Counted from the stretch's first letter, positions 33,307 to 41,910 are shown. The stretch: DNA of 64,000 nucleotides from Bacillus sp. M6-12 (GCF_002860285.1 NZ_PGVF01000001.1:186001-250000); one strand, 5' to 3'. The notes: generated by a model from the sequence alone, not told the origin. Numbers and translations: made by a program.

Positions 33307-33762
33307 ATGACAAGTCAGATTGTTGTATTTGAATTAGAAGGTCAATTCTATGGCGTAGATATTAAAGAGGTAAATGAAATTATTCGTATGCAGGAGATTA
33401 CAAGTCTTCCGAATAGTCAACATCATGTAGAGGGGATTATCAATCTTCGTGGAAAAATTTGCTCTGTGATTAACGGAAGAATCCTTTTGGGATTAGATAA
33501 AAAAGCGATTGAAACAGAACAGAAAATCATCGTGTTGGATGGAGCAAGAATTGGTGTGGTTGTAGACCAAGTATCCGAAATTTTAACAGTAGAAGAAGCT
33601 GACAAAAAAGGAATTGAAGGCTTAGAAGCTCTGAAAGCAGTAGGATTTATTGAATATTTAGTAGAAGCAGATAGTCGTATCATTTCCGTTCTACGTCTAA
33701 AAGATGTTCTGACTCCTTCTGAAGAAGAAGAAGAACCAGAACCAGTAGCATTAGAAGCGTAA
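33307..33762 (+). CDS. cheW: CheW chemotaxis coupling protein
   Basis: A 151-residue CheW: IVVFELEGQFYGVDIKEVNEII, SLPNSQHHVEGIINLRGKI (the strand pair that packs against the receptor and kinase) and GVVVDQVSEILTV. CheW couples chemoreceptors to the CheA kinase in the cytoplasm. The acidic tail (EEEEEPEPVALEA) is longer than usual. Class A promoter. It is likely co-transcribed with the two small genes after it. Confidence 0.95.
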   Translation: MTSQIVVFELEGQFYGVDIKEVNEIIRMQEITSLPNSQHHVEGIINLRGKICSVINGRILLGLDKKAIETEQKIIVLDGARIGVVVDQVSEILTVEEADKKGIEGLEALKAVGFIEYLVEADSRIISVLRLKDVLTPSEEEEEPEPVALEA

Positions 33763-33787
33763 GCAATAGGAAGGAGATACAAAAAAT

Positions 33788-34039
33788 ATGATGATTCAAG
33801 ACGGATTACTTATTTTGGAAGAACATGATTACGATAACATTGGAAAAGAAGTAAAGGCTGGAAAAAAAGTTATCAAAGTCGTCAAAGCAGAACTAAACAA
33901 ATATGGATATGAATTATTCCAAGTTCAAAACATGTCGATTAATCGTGACCCAAAATATTTCAAATTATCTATGAAAGTTTCAAAAGCCTTACAACAAGAA
34001 ATCTTAAAAGACCGAAATAAGAAAATGCGTTTCAGGTAA
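33788..34039 (+). CDS. Unknown 83-residue protein after cheW
   Basis: A basic, helical small protein (GKEVKAGKKVIKVVKAELNKYGYELFQ). No family recognised. AAGGAGATAC precedes the ATG. Its place 25 bp after cheW suggests a chemosensory link, which is an inference only. Confidence 0.65.
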   Translation: MMIQDGLLILEEHDYDNIGKEVKAGKKVIKVVKAELNKYGYELFQVQNMSINRDPKYFKLSMKVSKALQQEILKDRNKKMRFR

Positions 34040-34050
34040 GGAGAAAGAAC

Positions 34051-34239
34051 ATGGTTATGTATCACACTATCCGATTGACTGCAGGGAAGAATGAAACGAT
34101 TCTTTTTGATTTAGACACCAAAGAAAAGACGAAATATCCAGAGGATGTTTTGGACATTATTGATGATTTTAATAAAAAAGGATATAACTTAACAGCAGTT
34201 AATGATAGATTTTACTTTTTAACAAAGCGTGTAGACTAA
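34051..34239 (+). CDS. Unknown 62-residue protein
   Basis: A small alpha/beta protein (NETILFDLDTKEKTKYPEDVL). No family recognised. AAGGAGAAAGAAC precedes the ATG. Third gene of the cheW transcript, ended by a terminator. Confidence 0.65.
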   Translation: MVMYHTIRLTAGKNETILFDLDTKEKTKYPEDVLDIIDDFNKKGYNLTAVNDRFYFLTKRVD

Positions 34240-34264
34240 GAGAAGAACATTCTTCTCTTTTTTG
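34238..34264 (+). terminator. Rho-independent terminator
   Basis: AGAGAAGAA-CA-TTCTTCTCT with T6 after the cheW transcript. Confidence 0.85.
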
Positions 34265-34379
34265 TTGTTCCTAAAAATCAATAATGTCCGTCATAAAGTT
34301 TATTTGTAAACCGTTAATCGTCAATAAGGAAATCTTGATTTTGTTATGTACGGATTCATTTCAAACTAAAATAAAGAAT

Positions 34380-34400
34380 AAAGACTAAAGACTAAAGACT
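34380..34400 (+). repeat. 7-bp tandem repeat, three copies
   Basis: AAAGACT repeated three times in tandem, with a partial fourth copy (AAAGATA), just before the GTG start at 34423. It lies in the leader of that gene. Confidence 0.6.
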
Positions 34401-34422
34401 AAAGATAAAAGGAGGAGAACTC

Positions 34423-34917
34423 GTGATTCTAAAAGAAATTTTAGCAGATGTAAATATAGAGGGTGTAGAGAACGCACTAAGAAAGTTCTATTTTCATCAG
34501 AACGACTTTCATCAACAATCTTACAAAGAATTGTTAGAACAATTAAAAAATGTTCCGCTTACACCTTTGAAAAACCATATGACGTTGCATGTGGAGTTTA
34601 CAGAGGACTGCGGAAGTAATGAATGTATATGGAGTGCTACGTATTCTTTATATAGACGATACAAACGAAAATACTCCTTAGAATTTGCTAACATTGAGCA
34701 AATTGCGAACGCTTCTGTTAGGGAAGAAGAAGTAACAAGCAAAGAAGAGTATATGGCTCATGTTTTATGGGAATATTTATATAACCAATATTCCGAAGAG
34801 GAAGAATCAAAATTTCATGCAGAAGAAAAGAAGAGACGACAAATGAATAAAACAGAGTATTGTTCGATTGAAGATGTCTTAAATTCACTGGATGAAGAAG
34901 TTTTTGATGAAGATTGA
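34423..34917 (+). CDS. Unknown 164-residue protein (DUF6557-like)
   Basis: A GTG start after GGAGGAGAACTC. A helical acidic protein with the pattern YKELLEQLKNVPLTPLKNHM followed by TLHVEFTED, which I recall from small proteins of the DUF6557 type; this is a weak memory match. The C-terminus is highly acidic (SLDEEVFDED). Terminator after it. The tandem repeat lies in its leader. Confidence 0.65.
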   Translation: MILKEILADVNIEGVENALRKFYFHQNDFHQQSYKELLEQLKNVPLTPLKNHMTLHVEFTEDCGSNECIWSATYSLYRRYKRKYSLEFANIEQIANASVREEEVTSKEEYMAHVLWEYLYNQYSEEEESKFHAEEKKRRQMNKTEYCSIEDVLNSLDEEVFDED

Positions 34918-34940
34918 AAAAGCCTTTTTAGGCTTTTTTT
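34916..34940 (+). terminator. Rho-independent terminator
   Basis: AAAAGCCT-TTTT-AGGCTTTTTTT. Confidence 0.9.
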
Positions 34941-35007
34941 ATGTCTTCCAACTATTAACTCGTATAGATGTAAAAACAAGCAGACAGAGAACGTAAATTG
35001 TGATAAA

Positions 35008-35036
35008 ATGACTATAGTCAAAATATGGGATAATTA
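35008..35036 (+). promoter_or_regulatory. Class A promoter (LCP gene)
   Basis: ATGACTATAGTCAA palindrome-like site with 17 bp to TAATTA (a weak -10). Confidence 0.65.
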
Positions 35037-35073
35037 GACTAAAAAATATGAGAGGGGTAAAAAAAGAGTAAAT

Positions 35074-36162
35074 ATGAGAGAAAAGAAATTAAGTCAAAAG
35101 AGAAAAAAGCAAATTATCCTCTGTTCGATATTGGGTGTAGTTGTCCTTGTCGGTGGATGTATAGGGTATATGTACAATCAAATCAATCATGTCAAAATAG
35201 ATAAAAGCGATGAAGCATTAGGGATTACACGTCAGTCTGAAGCACATCCTGAAACAGATAAACAAGAAGAGGTTGTGTATAACAAATACAATAATGACAT
35301 CATTAATATTGCTTTATTTGGTGTAGATAGACGAGATTCCAACGATAGAGGAAGAGCAGATTCTACGATGATATTAACGGTGGATTTTAAGCATAAAAAA
35401 CTCAAATTATCCTCTCTTATGCGTGATATGTATTTAGATATAGAAGGGCATGGGAAAACGAAATTTAATCATTCCTATGCGTATGGTGGAGCACCATTAA
35501 CGATTAAAACCATTAACCAAACCTTCGGAACGGATATTCGAGATTATGTAACGGTAGACTTCTTTACATTAGAAAAAATCATTGATGAAATCGGTGGGGT
35601 AGAGATAGATGTAAAAGAAGAGGAATATCCATTAGTCAACCAATACATGACGGAAGTTGCTAACATTAAAAAAGATAGCATAGTGGAATTAACGCATGGT
35701 GGTGTTCAAACTTTAAACGGAAGACAGGCGGTTGCCTATGCTCGTATTCGCTATGTAGGAAATGGTGACTTTGAACGAACTGAAAGACAACGTAAGGTTT
35801 TAACTCAAATGCTTGAAAAACTACAAGGAATTAATAAGGCAGAGCTACCAGGCTTAGTGATGAAGATTTTACCTTATGTTGAAACAAGTTTAGAAGCTAA
35901 CACAATTATTGACATGGGAATGGAATACCTGACAAAAGGGATGAAGGATATGGAACAAGACCGATTCCCAAGAGACGGATACTGGAAGCCTTTAAGTCTA
36001 AAGAGCGGTTGGTATATGCAGGTGGATGTAGAAGATACAAAACAACAACTCCAAGACTTCATTTATGAGCCTGAATCATTAGCAACAGATACTTCTTTAG
36101 AAGAGAATACAAGCCGAAATATTCCTGAAAAAAACGGTACTTCTGTAGAAATAACTAACTAA
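35074..36162 (+). CDS. LytR-CpsA-Psr (LCP) family wall polymer ligase
   Basis: A 362-residue protein: cytoplasmic basic stub, one membrane helix (IILCSILGVVVLVGGCIGYM), then an extracellular LCP domain at about 70-250 with NIALFGVDRRDSNDRGRADS, LMRDMYLDIEGHG and NGRQAVAYARIR. The Arg and Asp residues of these stretches are the pyrophosphate-binding positions of the family. LCP enzymes attach teichoic acids or polysaccharides to peptidoglycan outside the cell. The ribosome site is distant (GAGAGGGG about 15 bases upstream), so the start is uncertain. Class A promoter. Confidence 0.9.
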   Translation: MREKKLSQKRKKQIILCSILGVVVLVGGCIGYMYNQINHVKIDKSDEALGITRQSEAHPETDKQEEVVYNKYNNDIINIALFGVDRRDSNDRGRADSTMILTVDFKHKKLKLSSLMRDMYLDIEGHGKTKFNHSYAYGGAPLTIKTINQTFGTDIRDYVTVDFFTLEKIIDEIGGVEIDVKEEEYPLVNQYMTEVANIKKDSIVELTHGGVQTLNGRQAVAYARIRYVGNGDFERTERQRKVLTQMLEKLQGINKAELPGLVMKILPYVETSLEANTIIDMGMEYLTKGMKDMEQDRFPRDGYWKPLSLKSGWYMQVDVEDTKQQLQDFIYEPESLATDTSLEENTSRNIPEKNGTSVEITN

Positions 36163-36222
36163 TTCTTAGGAAAGAGTTTCATAAATATTCATACCAAACA
36201 ACATTAGAAGGGGGTGGGGATA

Positions 36223-36465
36223 GTGAAAAAGCATTATGCGAATGGAGAACCTAAATTTGAAGCGATTGGTGGTTGCCAATATCAGTTGCCTTATATCAAC
36301 GCACAAGGCTATGAGGACAGTGATATAGGCTTTGAATATGAAGATGGATTGTTATGGTTTTATAATCGAAAAGGATTGAAGGAAGGAATGGATTTGCAGG
36401 AAATGAAAGCTCTTGCCACTATCCTTACTCAACTAATTAAAGAAGAAGAGAATAAACAAAAATAA
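36223..36465 (+). CDS. Unknown 80-residue protein
   Basis: GTG start after AAGGGGG. A soluble protein (GGCQYQLPYINAQGYEDSDIG) with a helical end. No family recognised. It lies 60 bp after the LCP gene and may be in the same transcript. Confidence 0.6.
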   Translation: MKKHYANGEPKFEAIGGCQYQLPYINAQGYEDSDIGFEYEDGLLWFYNRKGLKEGMDLQEMKALATILTQLIKEEENKQK

Positions 36466-36470
36466 ACAAA

Positions 36471-36505
36471 AAAAGAAGCCCAAATAAAATTGGGCTTTCT
36501 TTTAT
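36471..36505. terminator. Bidirectional terminator
   Basis: AAAGAAGCCCAA-loop-TTGGGCTTTCTTTT between converging genes. Confidence 0.9.
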
Positions 36506-36972
36506 TTCAATAGAGATTCAATTTGGATAAGAGAAGCTGGTTTTGGTTTAAAAAACTCAAAATCTTCATCGTAAAACTCTTCCCATTCTGCCAAATCCTC
36601 TTGACAACGATGATGCTCCATTTCTTCTTTACTGTTATGTTCATACATAGTTGTTAGATTTCTTCTCCATATTTCTTTATAATCATGGTCTAAAACAATC
36701 ACATCTCTAACGGTTGTTTCATCGTCATAATCAGTTGTTTCTCCATTGAAAGAGGGAACACTTCTATATGAAAATGTCACCAGCAAGAAACAATTCTTAA
36801 TATCCGAATTAATTTTCTCTACTTCACTCATATCAATTAAATCGTTTGCATCTTCTCCAACAAATTCATCAAAGTACCATTTCAAGGTCATGTCGTTGGT
36901 TTCGTAATCAACCACCCATGTTTTTTCACCAGTCGGGTCTACTGCAAAACGAATATATCCATCTACGTGCAT
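36502..36972 (-). CDS. Unknown 156-residue protein
   Basis: A soluble protein with a beta-rich first half (YIRFAVDPTGEKTWVVDYE) and an acidic Glu/Asp-rich second half (EDLAEWEEFYDEDFEFFKP). No family recognised. GGGGAGGAATTAAG precedes the ATG. A degenerate class C element (AATACAAAACAGGAAAG) lies upstream. Downstream of the two-HTH regulator on the same strand. Confidence 0.65.
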   Translation of the reverse strand: MHVDGYIRFAVDPTGEKTWVVDYETNDMTLKWYFDEFVGEDANDLIDMSEVEKINSDIKNCFLLVTFSYRSVPSFNGETTDYDDETTVRDVIVLDHDYKEIWRRNLTTMYEHNSKEEMEHHRCQEDLAEWEEFYDEDFEFFKPKPASLIQIESLLK

Positions 36973-37018
36973 CTTAATTCCTCCCCAAATTTCTTTCCTG
37001 TTTTGTATTAAACTTGAT

Positions 37019-37603
37019 TTACGCTAATAGCAATTGATTTTCCAACTCTTCTACTTTCTCAACAAATACTGTTCGTTCAGTAGTGTTTATAACAAGTGAG
37101 TCAATCGCCCATTTCGTGTCTATAAATAGTTTTCCTTCCAATAATTCAATTGGTACATTCATTATTTGAGATAAAGAATCCCGATATTTCTTTGAAATCT
37201 TCTTATCATTCTTTAATAAAGATTGAACTGTTGAAGTTGAAATACCCATTGATTCAGAAAGCTCTTTTTGGCTCATTTCTTTTGCAAATAAAGCATAACC
37301 AAGAGCAGTAAACTTATCAAAGTAAATAGATTCATTTAGCTTCATATCTTTTTCTGATTCAATTTTACCAAGAGATTTTAGTATCGCAATATCCATTTTT
37401 AATTTAATAGTGGAGTTCATTTCTTTCTTCATGAAATAAAAAGGAATTCCATATACTTGTTCCATTTCCTCTTTGTGATTATCAGAGATTGGTTCATATC
37501 CAGAAGTCCAGAAATTTGCAAGAAGAAGGGAAATCCCCATATCCTTTGCTAATTGTCGATTTGTTATCCCTGTCATATGTTTAAAGTATCTTAATCCGTT
37601 CAT
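37019..37603 (-). CDS. XRE-type regulator with two HTH domains
   Basis: A 194-residue protein. The N-terminus (ITNRQLAKDMGISLLLANFW) and the middle (EMSQKELSESMGISTSTVQSLLKNDKKIS) each read as a Cro/CI-type helix-turn-helix. It may be a repressor that reads a palindrome on one chain or a duplicated regulator. GAAAGAGGTTTT precedes the ATG (weak). It is the only clear candidate repressor on the minus strand that could serve one of the promoter families, but no direct evidence links them. Confidence 0.7.
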   Translation of the reverse strand: MNGLRYFKHMTGITNRQLAKDMGISLLLANFWTSGYEPISDNHKEEMEQVYGIPFYFMKKEMNSTIKLKMDIAILKSLGKIESEKDMKLNESIYFDKFTALGYALFAKEMSQKELSESMGISTSTVQSLLKNDKKISKKYRDSLSQIMNVPIELLEGKLFIDTKWAIDSLVINTTERTVFVEKVEELENQLLLA

Positions 37604-37650
37604 ATATAAAACCTCTTTCCTTGTTGTAAAAGTGTATGTTATCCTTTTTT

Positions 37651-37688
37651 AAAAAGAAAAGGATGCTTCCAATAAAAGCACCCTTTAT
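37651..37688 (-). terminator. Rho-independent terminator, minus strand
   Basis: GGGTGCTT ... AAGCATCC hairpin with T-rich tail on the minus strand. Confidence 0.75.
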
Positions 37689-37693
37689 AAAAC

Positions 37694-38188
37694 TTATCCT
37701 ATAGAGATATTAGCTTTTAAAGATACAAAAGGCTGACCGTTTTTTGCAGTGTAATTTACAATGTTATAAAGGTACTGTTCAAGAACTTTTCCATCTTTCT
37801 CTTCTGTTCTTTCACCAATGACCTCTACTGGTTCACCACTAAAGATAGAAATTCCTTTTAGTGGATTATCGTAAAGCGTTACTGATTCTACCAACACACG
37901 ATAGCTGTCACCTTCAAATTGAAAATCGTATTCACCGAGGAGACTTTCTGAAATCTCTGGACAATCGACTTCACAACCTTGTTCATCGAACAATACGTTG
38001 TCAATGTATGGTGTGTCACCGTTACAAACCTTTATGTCTGCTTGAAAACCATTAGCAAATTTAGCAGTATAAGTTTTGATAGTGGCATCATGGTCATAAT
38101 CAGGGCAATCTCCTTCTTGAATAGAAAGAATTCGCTCCATTTCCTCTGCTTCTTTTTTGTCCACATAAATAATAGCTCCGTATTCCAT
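37694..38188 (-). CDS. Unknown 164-residue acidic protein
   Basis: An acidic, beta-rich soluble protein (FANGFQADIKVCNGDTPYIDN) with several Cys residues. No family recognised. GAGGAGAGATTTTAC precedes the ATG. A degenerate class C element (AATCAAACAGGAATAAA) lies upstream. Confidence 0.7.
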   Translation of the reverse strand: MEYGAIIYVDKKEAEEMERILSIQEGDCPDYDHDATIKTYTAKFANGFQADIKVCNGDTPYIDNVLFDEQGCEVDCPEISESLLGEYDFQFEGDSYRVLVESVTLYDNPLKGISIFSGEPVEVIGERTEEKDGKVLEQYLYNIVNYTAKNGQPFVSLKANISIG

Positions 38189-38242
38189 GTAAAATCTCTC
38201 CTCTAAAAAGTTTTTTTATTCCTGTTTGATTCCTTACAGTAT

Positions 38243-38347
38243 TTACTCTTCTTCAATAACAATTTCAAAAGGGTCTACATCCATACCAAGTTCTTCACTT
38301 ACTTGTTTTGCTTCCTCTTCTGTCATGCCAATCGAAATTCGTTTCAT
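38243..38347 (-). CDS. Very small acidic protein, 34 residues
   Basis: A frame starting MKRISIGMTEEEAKQVSEEL and ending DPFEIVIEEE. AAAAAGGAGATTTT precedes the ATG and a class C element lies further upstream. A helical protein, function unknown. Easily missed because of its length; strong context supports it as real. Confidence 0.65.
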   Translation of the reverse strand: MKRISIGMTEEEAKQVSEELGMDVDPFEIVIEEE

Positions 38348-38392
38348 AAATAAAATCTCCTTTTTAAATGTGTTAAAATAACACCTATTTTG

Positions 38393-38411
38393 TATTAAAC
38401 CTTATATTTTA
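38393..38411 (-). promoter_or_regulatory. Class C promoter, minus strand
   Basis: On the minus strand: TAAAAT (38406-38411) then ATAAGGTTTAATACAAAATAGG. Weaker -10 than the other copies. Confidence 0.5.
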
Positions 38412-38495
38412 TTCAAATTTATCGCTGTTCATAAGAAGGGAGAGAGACTTTCCACTTCATAGCCATGATTCCCGAATAATTACCTTTTCAAAAAC

Positions 38496-38522
38496 TAAAA
38501 TATAGAAAGTTGAAAAAACAGG
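38496..38522 (+). promoter_or_regulatory. Class C promoter (SbcC-like ATPase)
   Basis: TAAAAT, then TTGAAAAAACAGGTTTT. The CAGGT core is intact. Confidence 0.55.
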
Positions 38523-38585
38523 TTTTTTATTTAAAAACATTTTATGGAAAAATATTTTTTTACTTAAAAAAGGGAGAGATTTTAC

Positions 38586-40658
38586 ATGGCTAAATTTGAA
38601 AAGGTTCAAGTAACTGAAGTAATGGCAGAAGGTTTTAAAGGATTCCAAGAAAAGACTGTTATGGTGCTTGAAGAAGGAAAGAATACATTCATTGGTGATA
38701 ACGGAAAAGGAAAGAGTAGTGTTGGTGAATTGATTGTGTGGATTCTAACAGGAAAAAACATGATTGGTAAACAAAAAGATTTAAATATTATAAACAAAGA
38801 CTCTACGACTGCAGTTGGCTCAATTTCCTTTATGGATGAAGATGGGGAAACACATGAAGTAGAACGAAAGCTAAGTTCTACAACAACCCTTAAATTCGAC
38901 CATAAACGTATCACTCAAAAACAGTTAGAAGAATTAATTTCTACCGATTTATTCTTACTTATCTTTAATCCAATGTATTTCTTGTCTTTGGATATGGATA
39001 GCTCCCGAAATGCAATATACTCTCTTCTTCCAGGGGTGGAAAAGGAAGATATATTAGCGGAATTAAATGCACAAGAAAGAGCATTTTTAGAAGGAGAGCA
39101 TTTTGAGCTTAAAGACACAAATGACTATCTCAAAAACCGTAGAAAAGAATTAAAAGAAATCGAAGATAAGAAAAAGCATCTTCAAGGGTATATGGCGAAA
39201 TTAGGAGAAAAAATTGATATTCCTGCTCCTCTTGCATTTGATGACAAGAAAATTGAAGTAGTTGAAAAGCAATTAGAAGCTCTTAATCAGCGTAAACCTG
39301 AACTGAAAAACCTTTCAGAATTATTGATGAAGAAAAGTGAGTTGGACAAGTTAATCACTGAAGTTAAAGGAACACGCTTTGAAAGTGAAAAGGTGAAATT
39401 GGAACTATTAAACCAAAAATCCTTGCTTGAACAACAAATTAAAACAGAAATGGCAAAAGAATATAAGCCTATGGATACTTCTAAATTGGAAACGGACATT
39501 GCAGTTCTTCGCAATGATTATAAGAGTGTAGCCACTCAGCATAAGGTCTTAGAGCAAGAGGGACAAGCCTTAGATAAGAAACAAATCCATTTCCATGAAG
39601 GAGACCAATGCCCTTCTTGTAAGCAAACCATTACTGCACAAGCAGTATCCGTATTAAATGGGGAACTTAAAAAGCAAGTGAATGAAACGAAAGCGGTTAT
39701 TCATGAAAAACAAGAAGGATTCAAAAAGACATTATCTGACCTTGAAATAGAAGGCAAATCTTTGTTAGCTCAAATCACGAAAGCTAAAAACGAAGACGAG
39801 TTACACCGTAAAAAGTTTGAAGAACAAAAGAAAGCAAATATTGCTTCATTCCAAACTCAATTGGATAAAGTGAACTTCAAGCTCAATAACTTAAATAAAG
39901 AAGAGGAACGCTTTGTTAATGAACAAAAAGCGAAAATCAGTGTATTGCAACGTCAAATTGATTCCCTTGAACTAAATAAGTTAGAAAAGGAAAATGCTCA
40001 AATTCAAAAAGCCTTCGATGAAGAAGTAAGAAAAGAACGTGCCACTTTACAAGGAACACTTTCAACATTAAGAAAAGAGAAAGAATCAGTGGTGAAAAGT
40101 GAGACAAGCCGATTAGCTTTGGTGAAACGTGCAGAAGAAAATGCGAAGGAATTAGAGAAGAAAAAAGTAGAGTTGGCGAACTATGATAAGAAAGAAGTCC
40201 TTATCAATAACCAAATCTCTTACATGAAAATCTTTAATGCTCAAAAAATTGTTATTATGAACCGAACTTTATCCACACACTTAAATCACATTTCCTTAAA
40301 ATTGGAAAAAACTGTTCAATCAACAGGAGAGATTAAAGATTGTTTTGAAGTTCTATACATGGACAAAGAGCTTAAAATTTGTTCTACTTCTGAAACCATT
40401 AAAGCTGGACTTGAAATTTCTCACATGATTCGTGAACTATCTGGTCTTGACTATCCTGTTTTTGTGGATAATGGAGAATCTATTACTTCTTATGAAGATA
40501 CTGCTTCTCAAACCATTGAAACAAAGGTTGTAAAAGACAAAAAACTTTCCATTCTGAAAAATGGTAAAGAAAAAGAGGTTGTAGCAATTCCAAAAGCAAA
40601 AATCAAAATCACAACGGTTGATAATGATGAAGAGATTGTAGAGGAAATGGCAAACTAA
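38586..40658 (+). CDS. SbcC/Rad50-like ATPase with zinc hook
   Basis: A 690-residue SMC-type ATPase. Walker A G37-DNGKGKS-S45, long coiled coil (about 165-560) with a zinc hook C342-PS-C345 at its tip, and a C-terminal Walker B-like strand at about 624-631 (PVFVDNGE). It is shorter than SbcC (about 1000 residues) and no SbcD-type nuclease is adjacent. Such proteins tether or process DNA ends; here the nuclease may be elsewhere, or this may be a phage-type recombination ATPase. AAAGGGAGAG precedes the ATG. Class C promoter. Confidence 0.85.
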   Translation: MAKFEKVQVTEVMAEGFKGFQEKTVMVLEEGKNTFIGDNGKGKSSVGELIVWILTGKNMIGKQKDLNIINKDSTTAVGSISFMDEDGETHEVERKLSSTTTLKFDHKRITQKQLEELISTDLFLLIFNPMYFLSLDMDSSRNAIYSLLPGVEKEDILAELNAQERAFLEGEHFELKDTNDYLKNRRKELKEIEDKKKHLQGYMAKLGEKIDIPAPLAFDDKKIEVVEKQLEALNQRKPELKNLSELLMKKSELDKLITEVKGTRFESEKVKLELLNQKSLLEQQIKTEMAKEYKPMDTSKLETDIAVLRNDYKSVATQHKVLEQEGQALDKKQIHFHEGDQCPSCKQTITAQAVSVLNGELKKQVNETKAVIHEKQEGFKKTLSDLEIEGKSLLAQITKAKNEDELHRKKFEEQKKANIASFQTQLDKVNFKLNNLNKEEERFVNEQKAKISVLQRQIDSLELNKLEKENAQIQKAFDEEVRKERATLQGTLSTLRKEKESVVKSETSRLALVKRAEENAKELEKKKVELANYDKKEVLINNQISYMKIFNAQKIVIMNRTLSTHLNHISLKLEKTVQSTGEIKDCFEVLYMDKELKICSTSETIKAGLEISHMIRELSGLDYPVFVDNGESITSYEDTASQTIETKVVKDKKLSILKNGKEKEVVAIPKAKIKITTVDNDEEIVEEMAN

Positions 40659-40668
40659 TCTTTATAAA

Positions 40669-40702
40669 AAGGGCTTATCTTTTTAGATAGGCTCTTTTTT
40701 TT
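40669..40702 (+). terminator. Rho-independent terminator
   Basis: GGGCTTATCT-TTTT-AGATAGGCTC with T8. Confidence 0.9.
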
Positions 40703-40874
40703 GAGGTGATTCGAGCAACATTAGTTTGTACTGATTTATATATGGAAAAGATAGATAGAAAACAGTGTAAAAAGGGATTGTAAAAATATGATGACATCAT
40801 CTATGATAATCATGTAAGTGTAAGTAAAGTTTAGATATAAACATAATTAAATTATGGTAAACAAGGAGGAAAAA

Positions 40875-41129
40875 ATGGAACAAAGGGAAATAAATCTGCC
40901 AGAGCGATATGTGAAAGATATTTTATATGCGATTGACGTTTGTCTTCCCATAATGGAAGAAAGGATAGACAGAATAGAAAAGGAAATGGAGTTAAAAAGA
41001 AAACCCGAAGTAAGTGAAGAAGTAAAATCTTTTATGAAGGTTATGGGGTCTCCTAATATCCCTCAATTAGAAGAATTAAAGAAAAAAAGCGAAAGTTTGC
41101 TAACCATACATAAAATGTTATCCAAATAA
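40875..41129 (+). CDS. Unknown 84-residue protein
   Basis: The ATG follows AAGGAGGAAAAA; the longer frame starts upstream of that site. A helical charged protein (MEQREINLPERYVKDILYAI), possibly a coiled coil. No family recognised. The 216 bp before it hold the terminator of the ATPase gene and a degenerate GATAGAAAACAG element. Confidence 0.65.
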   Translation: MEQREINLPERYVKDILYAIDVCLPIMEERIDRIEKEMELKRKPEVSEEVKSFMKVMGSPNIPQLEELKKKSESLLTIHKMLSK

Positions 41130-41156
41130 AAAGAGAAGGGGTCTCCTTCTCTTATT
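41129..41156. terminator. Bidirectional terminator
   Basis: AAGAGAAGGGGTCTCCTTCTCTT between converging genes. Confidence 0.85.
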
Positions 41157-41814
41157 GTTCTACCTTCAAATAAGAATATTTAATTTGTCCATTCGGAAGA
41201 ACTTCATAGGTCATTCCAGCATAATCAAGTAAAGATACCAACAATTGTTGTTCTTTATTAGAGGCTTCCTTATATTCATTTGTGTAAAGATTTAGTTTCA
41301 CCATATCTTCATCAGTGCTGGTTGATTGGTCTAAGAAATTATCAATAGCTGATAATAATAAACTGATTTTATGCGATGTATTTTCGCTTAAATCAAGGAA
41401 TAAGGGATTAGAAGGGGAAAGTTGATTCTTGTATTCTGTAAGTCCATATTGCTTGGCTAACAAGACCTCACGTTGCTCTTCTGCGAATCCAGATTGAACG
41501 AAAGCATAAATATCCGCTAAAGTAGAGTTTGCATAATTAACAGCCATTGTATTGAGTTTAACAAAGTCTGCTGTTTCTTTTTGAACAGATACCATTTCAA
41601 TTTCAGTAACATCTCCACGTTGTAGTTGTGCTTTCACAAGCGGAGTAACAACTGCTACGACACCAACGAATAAAGCTAACCCTACTACGCCATTTACTAC
41701 CGCTTTTCCTTTTCTTTTGTTTAATGATTTTTTGCTTTCTTGTAATGTACTTTTAAATGTTTTAAAATCCATCATTTTGTCCCCTAATTTTCCCATCACT
41801 CCTGCAACTTTCAT
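41152..41814 (-). CDS. Single-span membrane protein with extracellular helical domain
   Basis: A 220-residue protein. A basic N-terminus (SKKSLNKRKGKAVVN), one membrane helix (GVVGLALFVGVVAVVTPLV) and an extracellular helical region of about 155 residues. It is not a chemoreceptor, as no HAMP or signalling domain is present. AAAGGAGAAG lies about 12 bases before the ATG. The class A palindrome forms its promoter region. Confidence 0.75.
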   Translation of the reverse strand: MKVAGVMGKLGDKMMDFKTFKSTLQESKKSLNKRKGKAVVNGVVGLALFVGVVAVVTPLVKAQLQRGDVTEIEMVSVQKETADFVKLNTMAVNYANSTLADIYAFVQSGFAEEQREVLLAKQYGLTEYKNQLSPSNPLFLDLSENTSHKISLLLSAIDNFLDQSTSTDEDMVKLNLYTNEYKEASNKEQQLLVSLLDYAGMTYEVLPNGQIKYSYLKVEQ

Positions 41815-41880
41815 TTATTTATCGCTTCTCCTTTACATTAACATCGTTTTATTCAAATCCGTACAACGTACTTACCACTC

Positions 41881-41910
41881 ATTTTACCATATATTATTGA
41901 CTATATTCAA
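41881..41910. promoter_or_regulatory. Class A site, possibly bidirectional promoter
   Basis: On the minus strand: TTGAAT, 18 bp, TAAAAT for the membrane protein gene. On the plus strand the same bases begin TTGACT, so the near-palindromic element TTGACTATATTCAA offers a -35 on each strand. The 347 bp gap (41815-42161) otherwise holds only this site and the next promoter. Confidence 0.6.

Noticed and set aside
34380-34400. Iterons of a replication origin
   Set aside because: Only three 7-bp units, in a gene leader, without a neighbouring replication initiator or AT-rich unwinding region of the usual layout.
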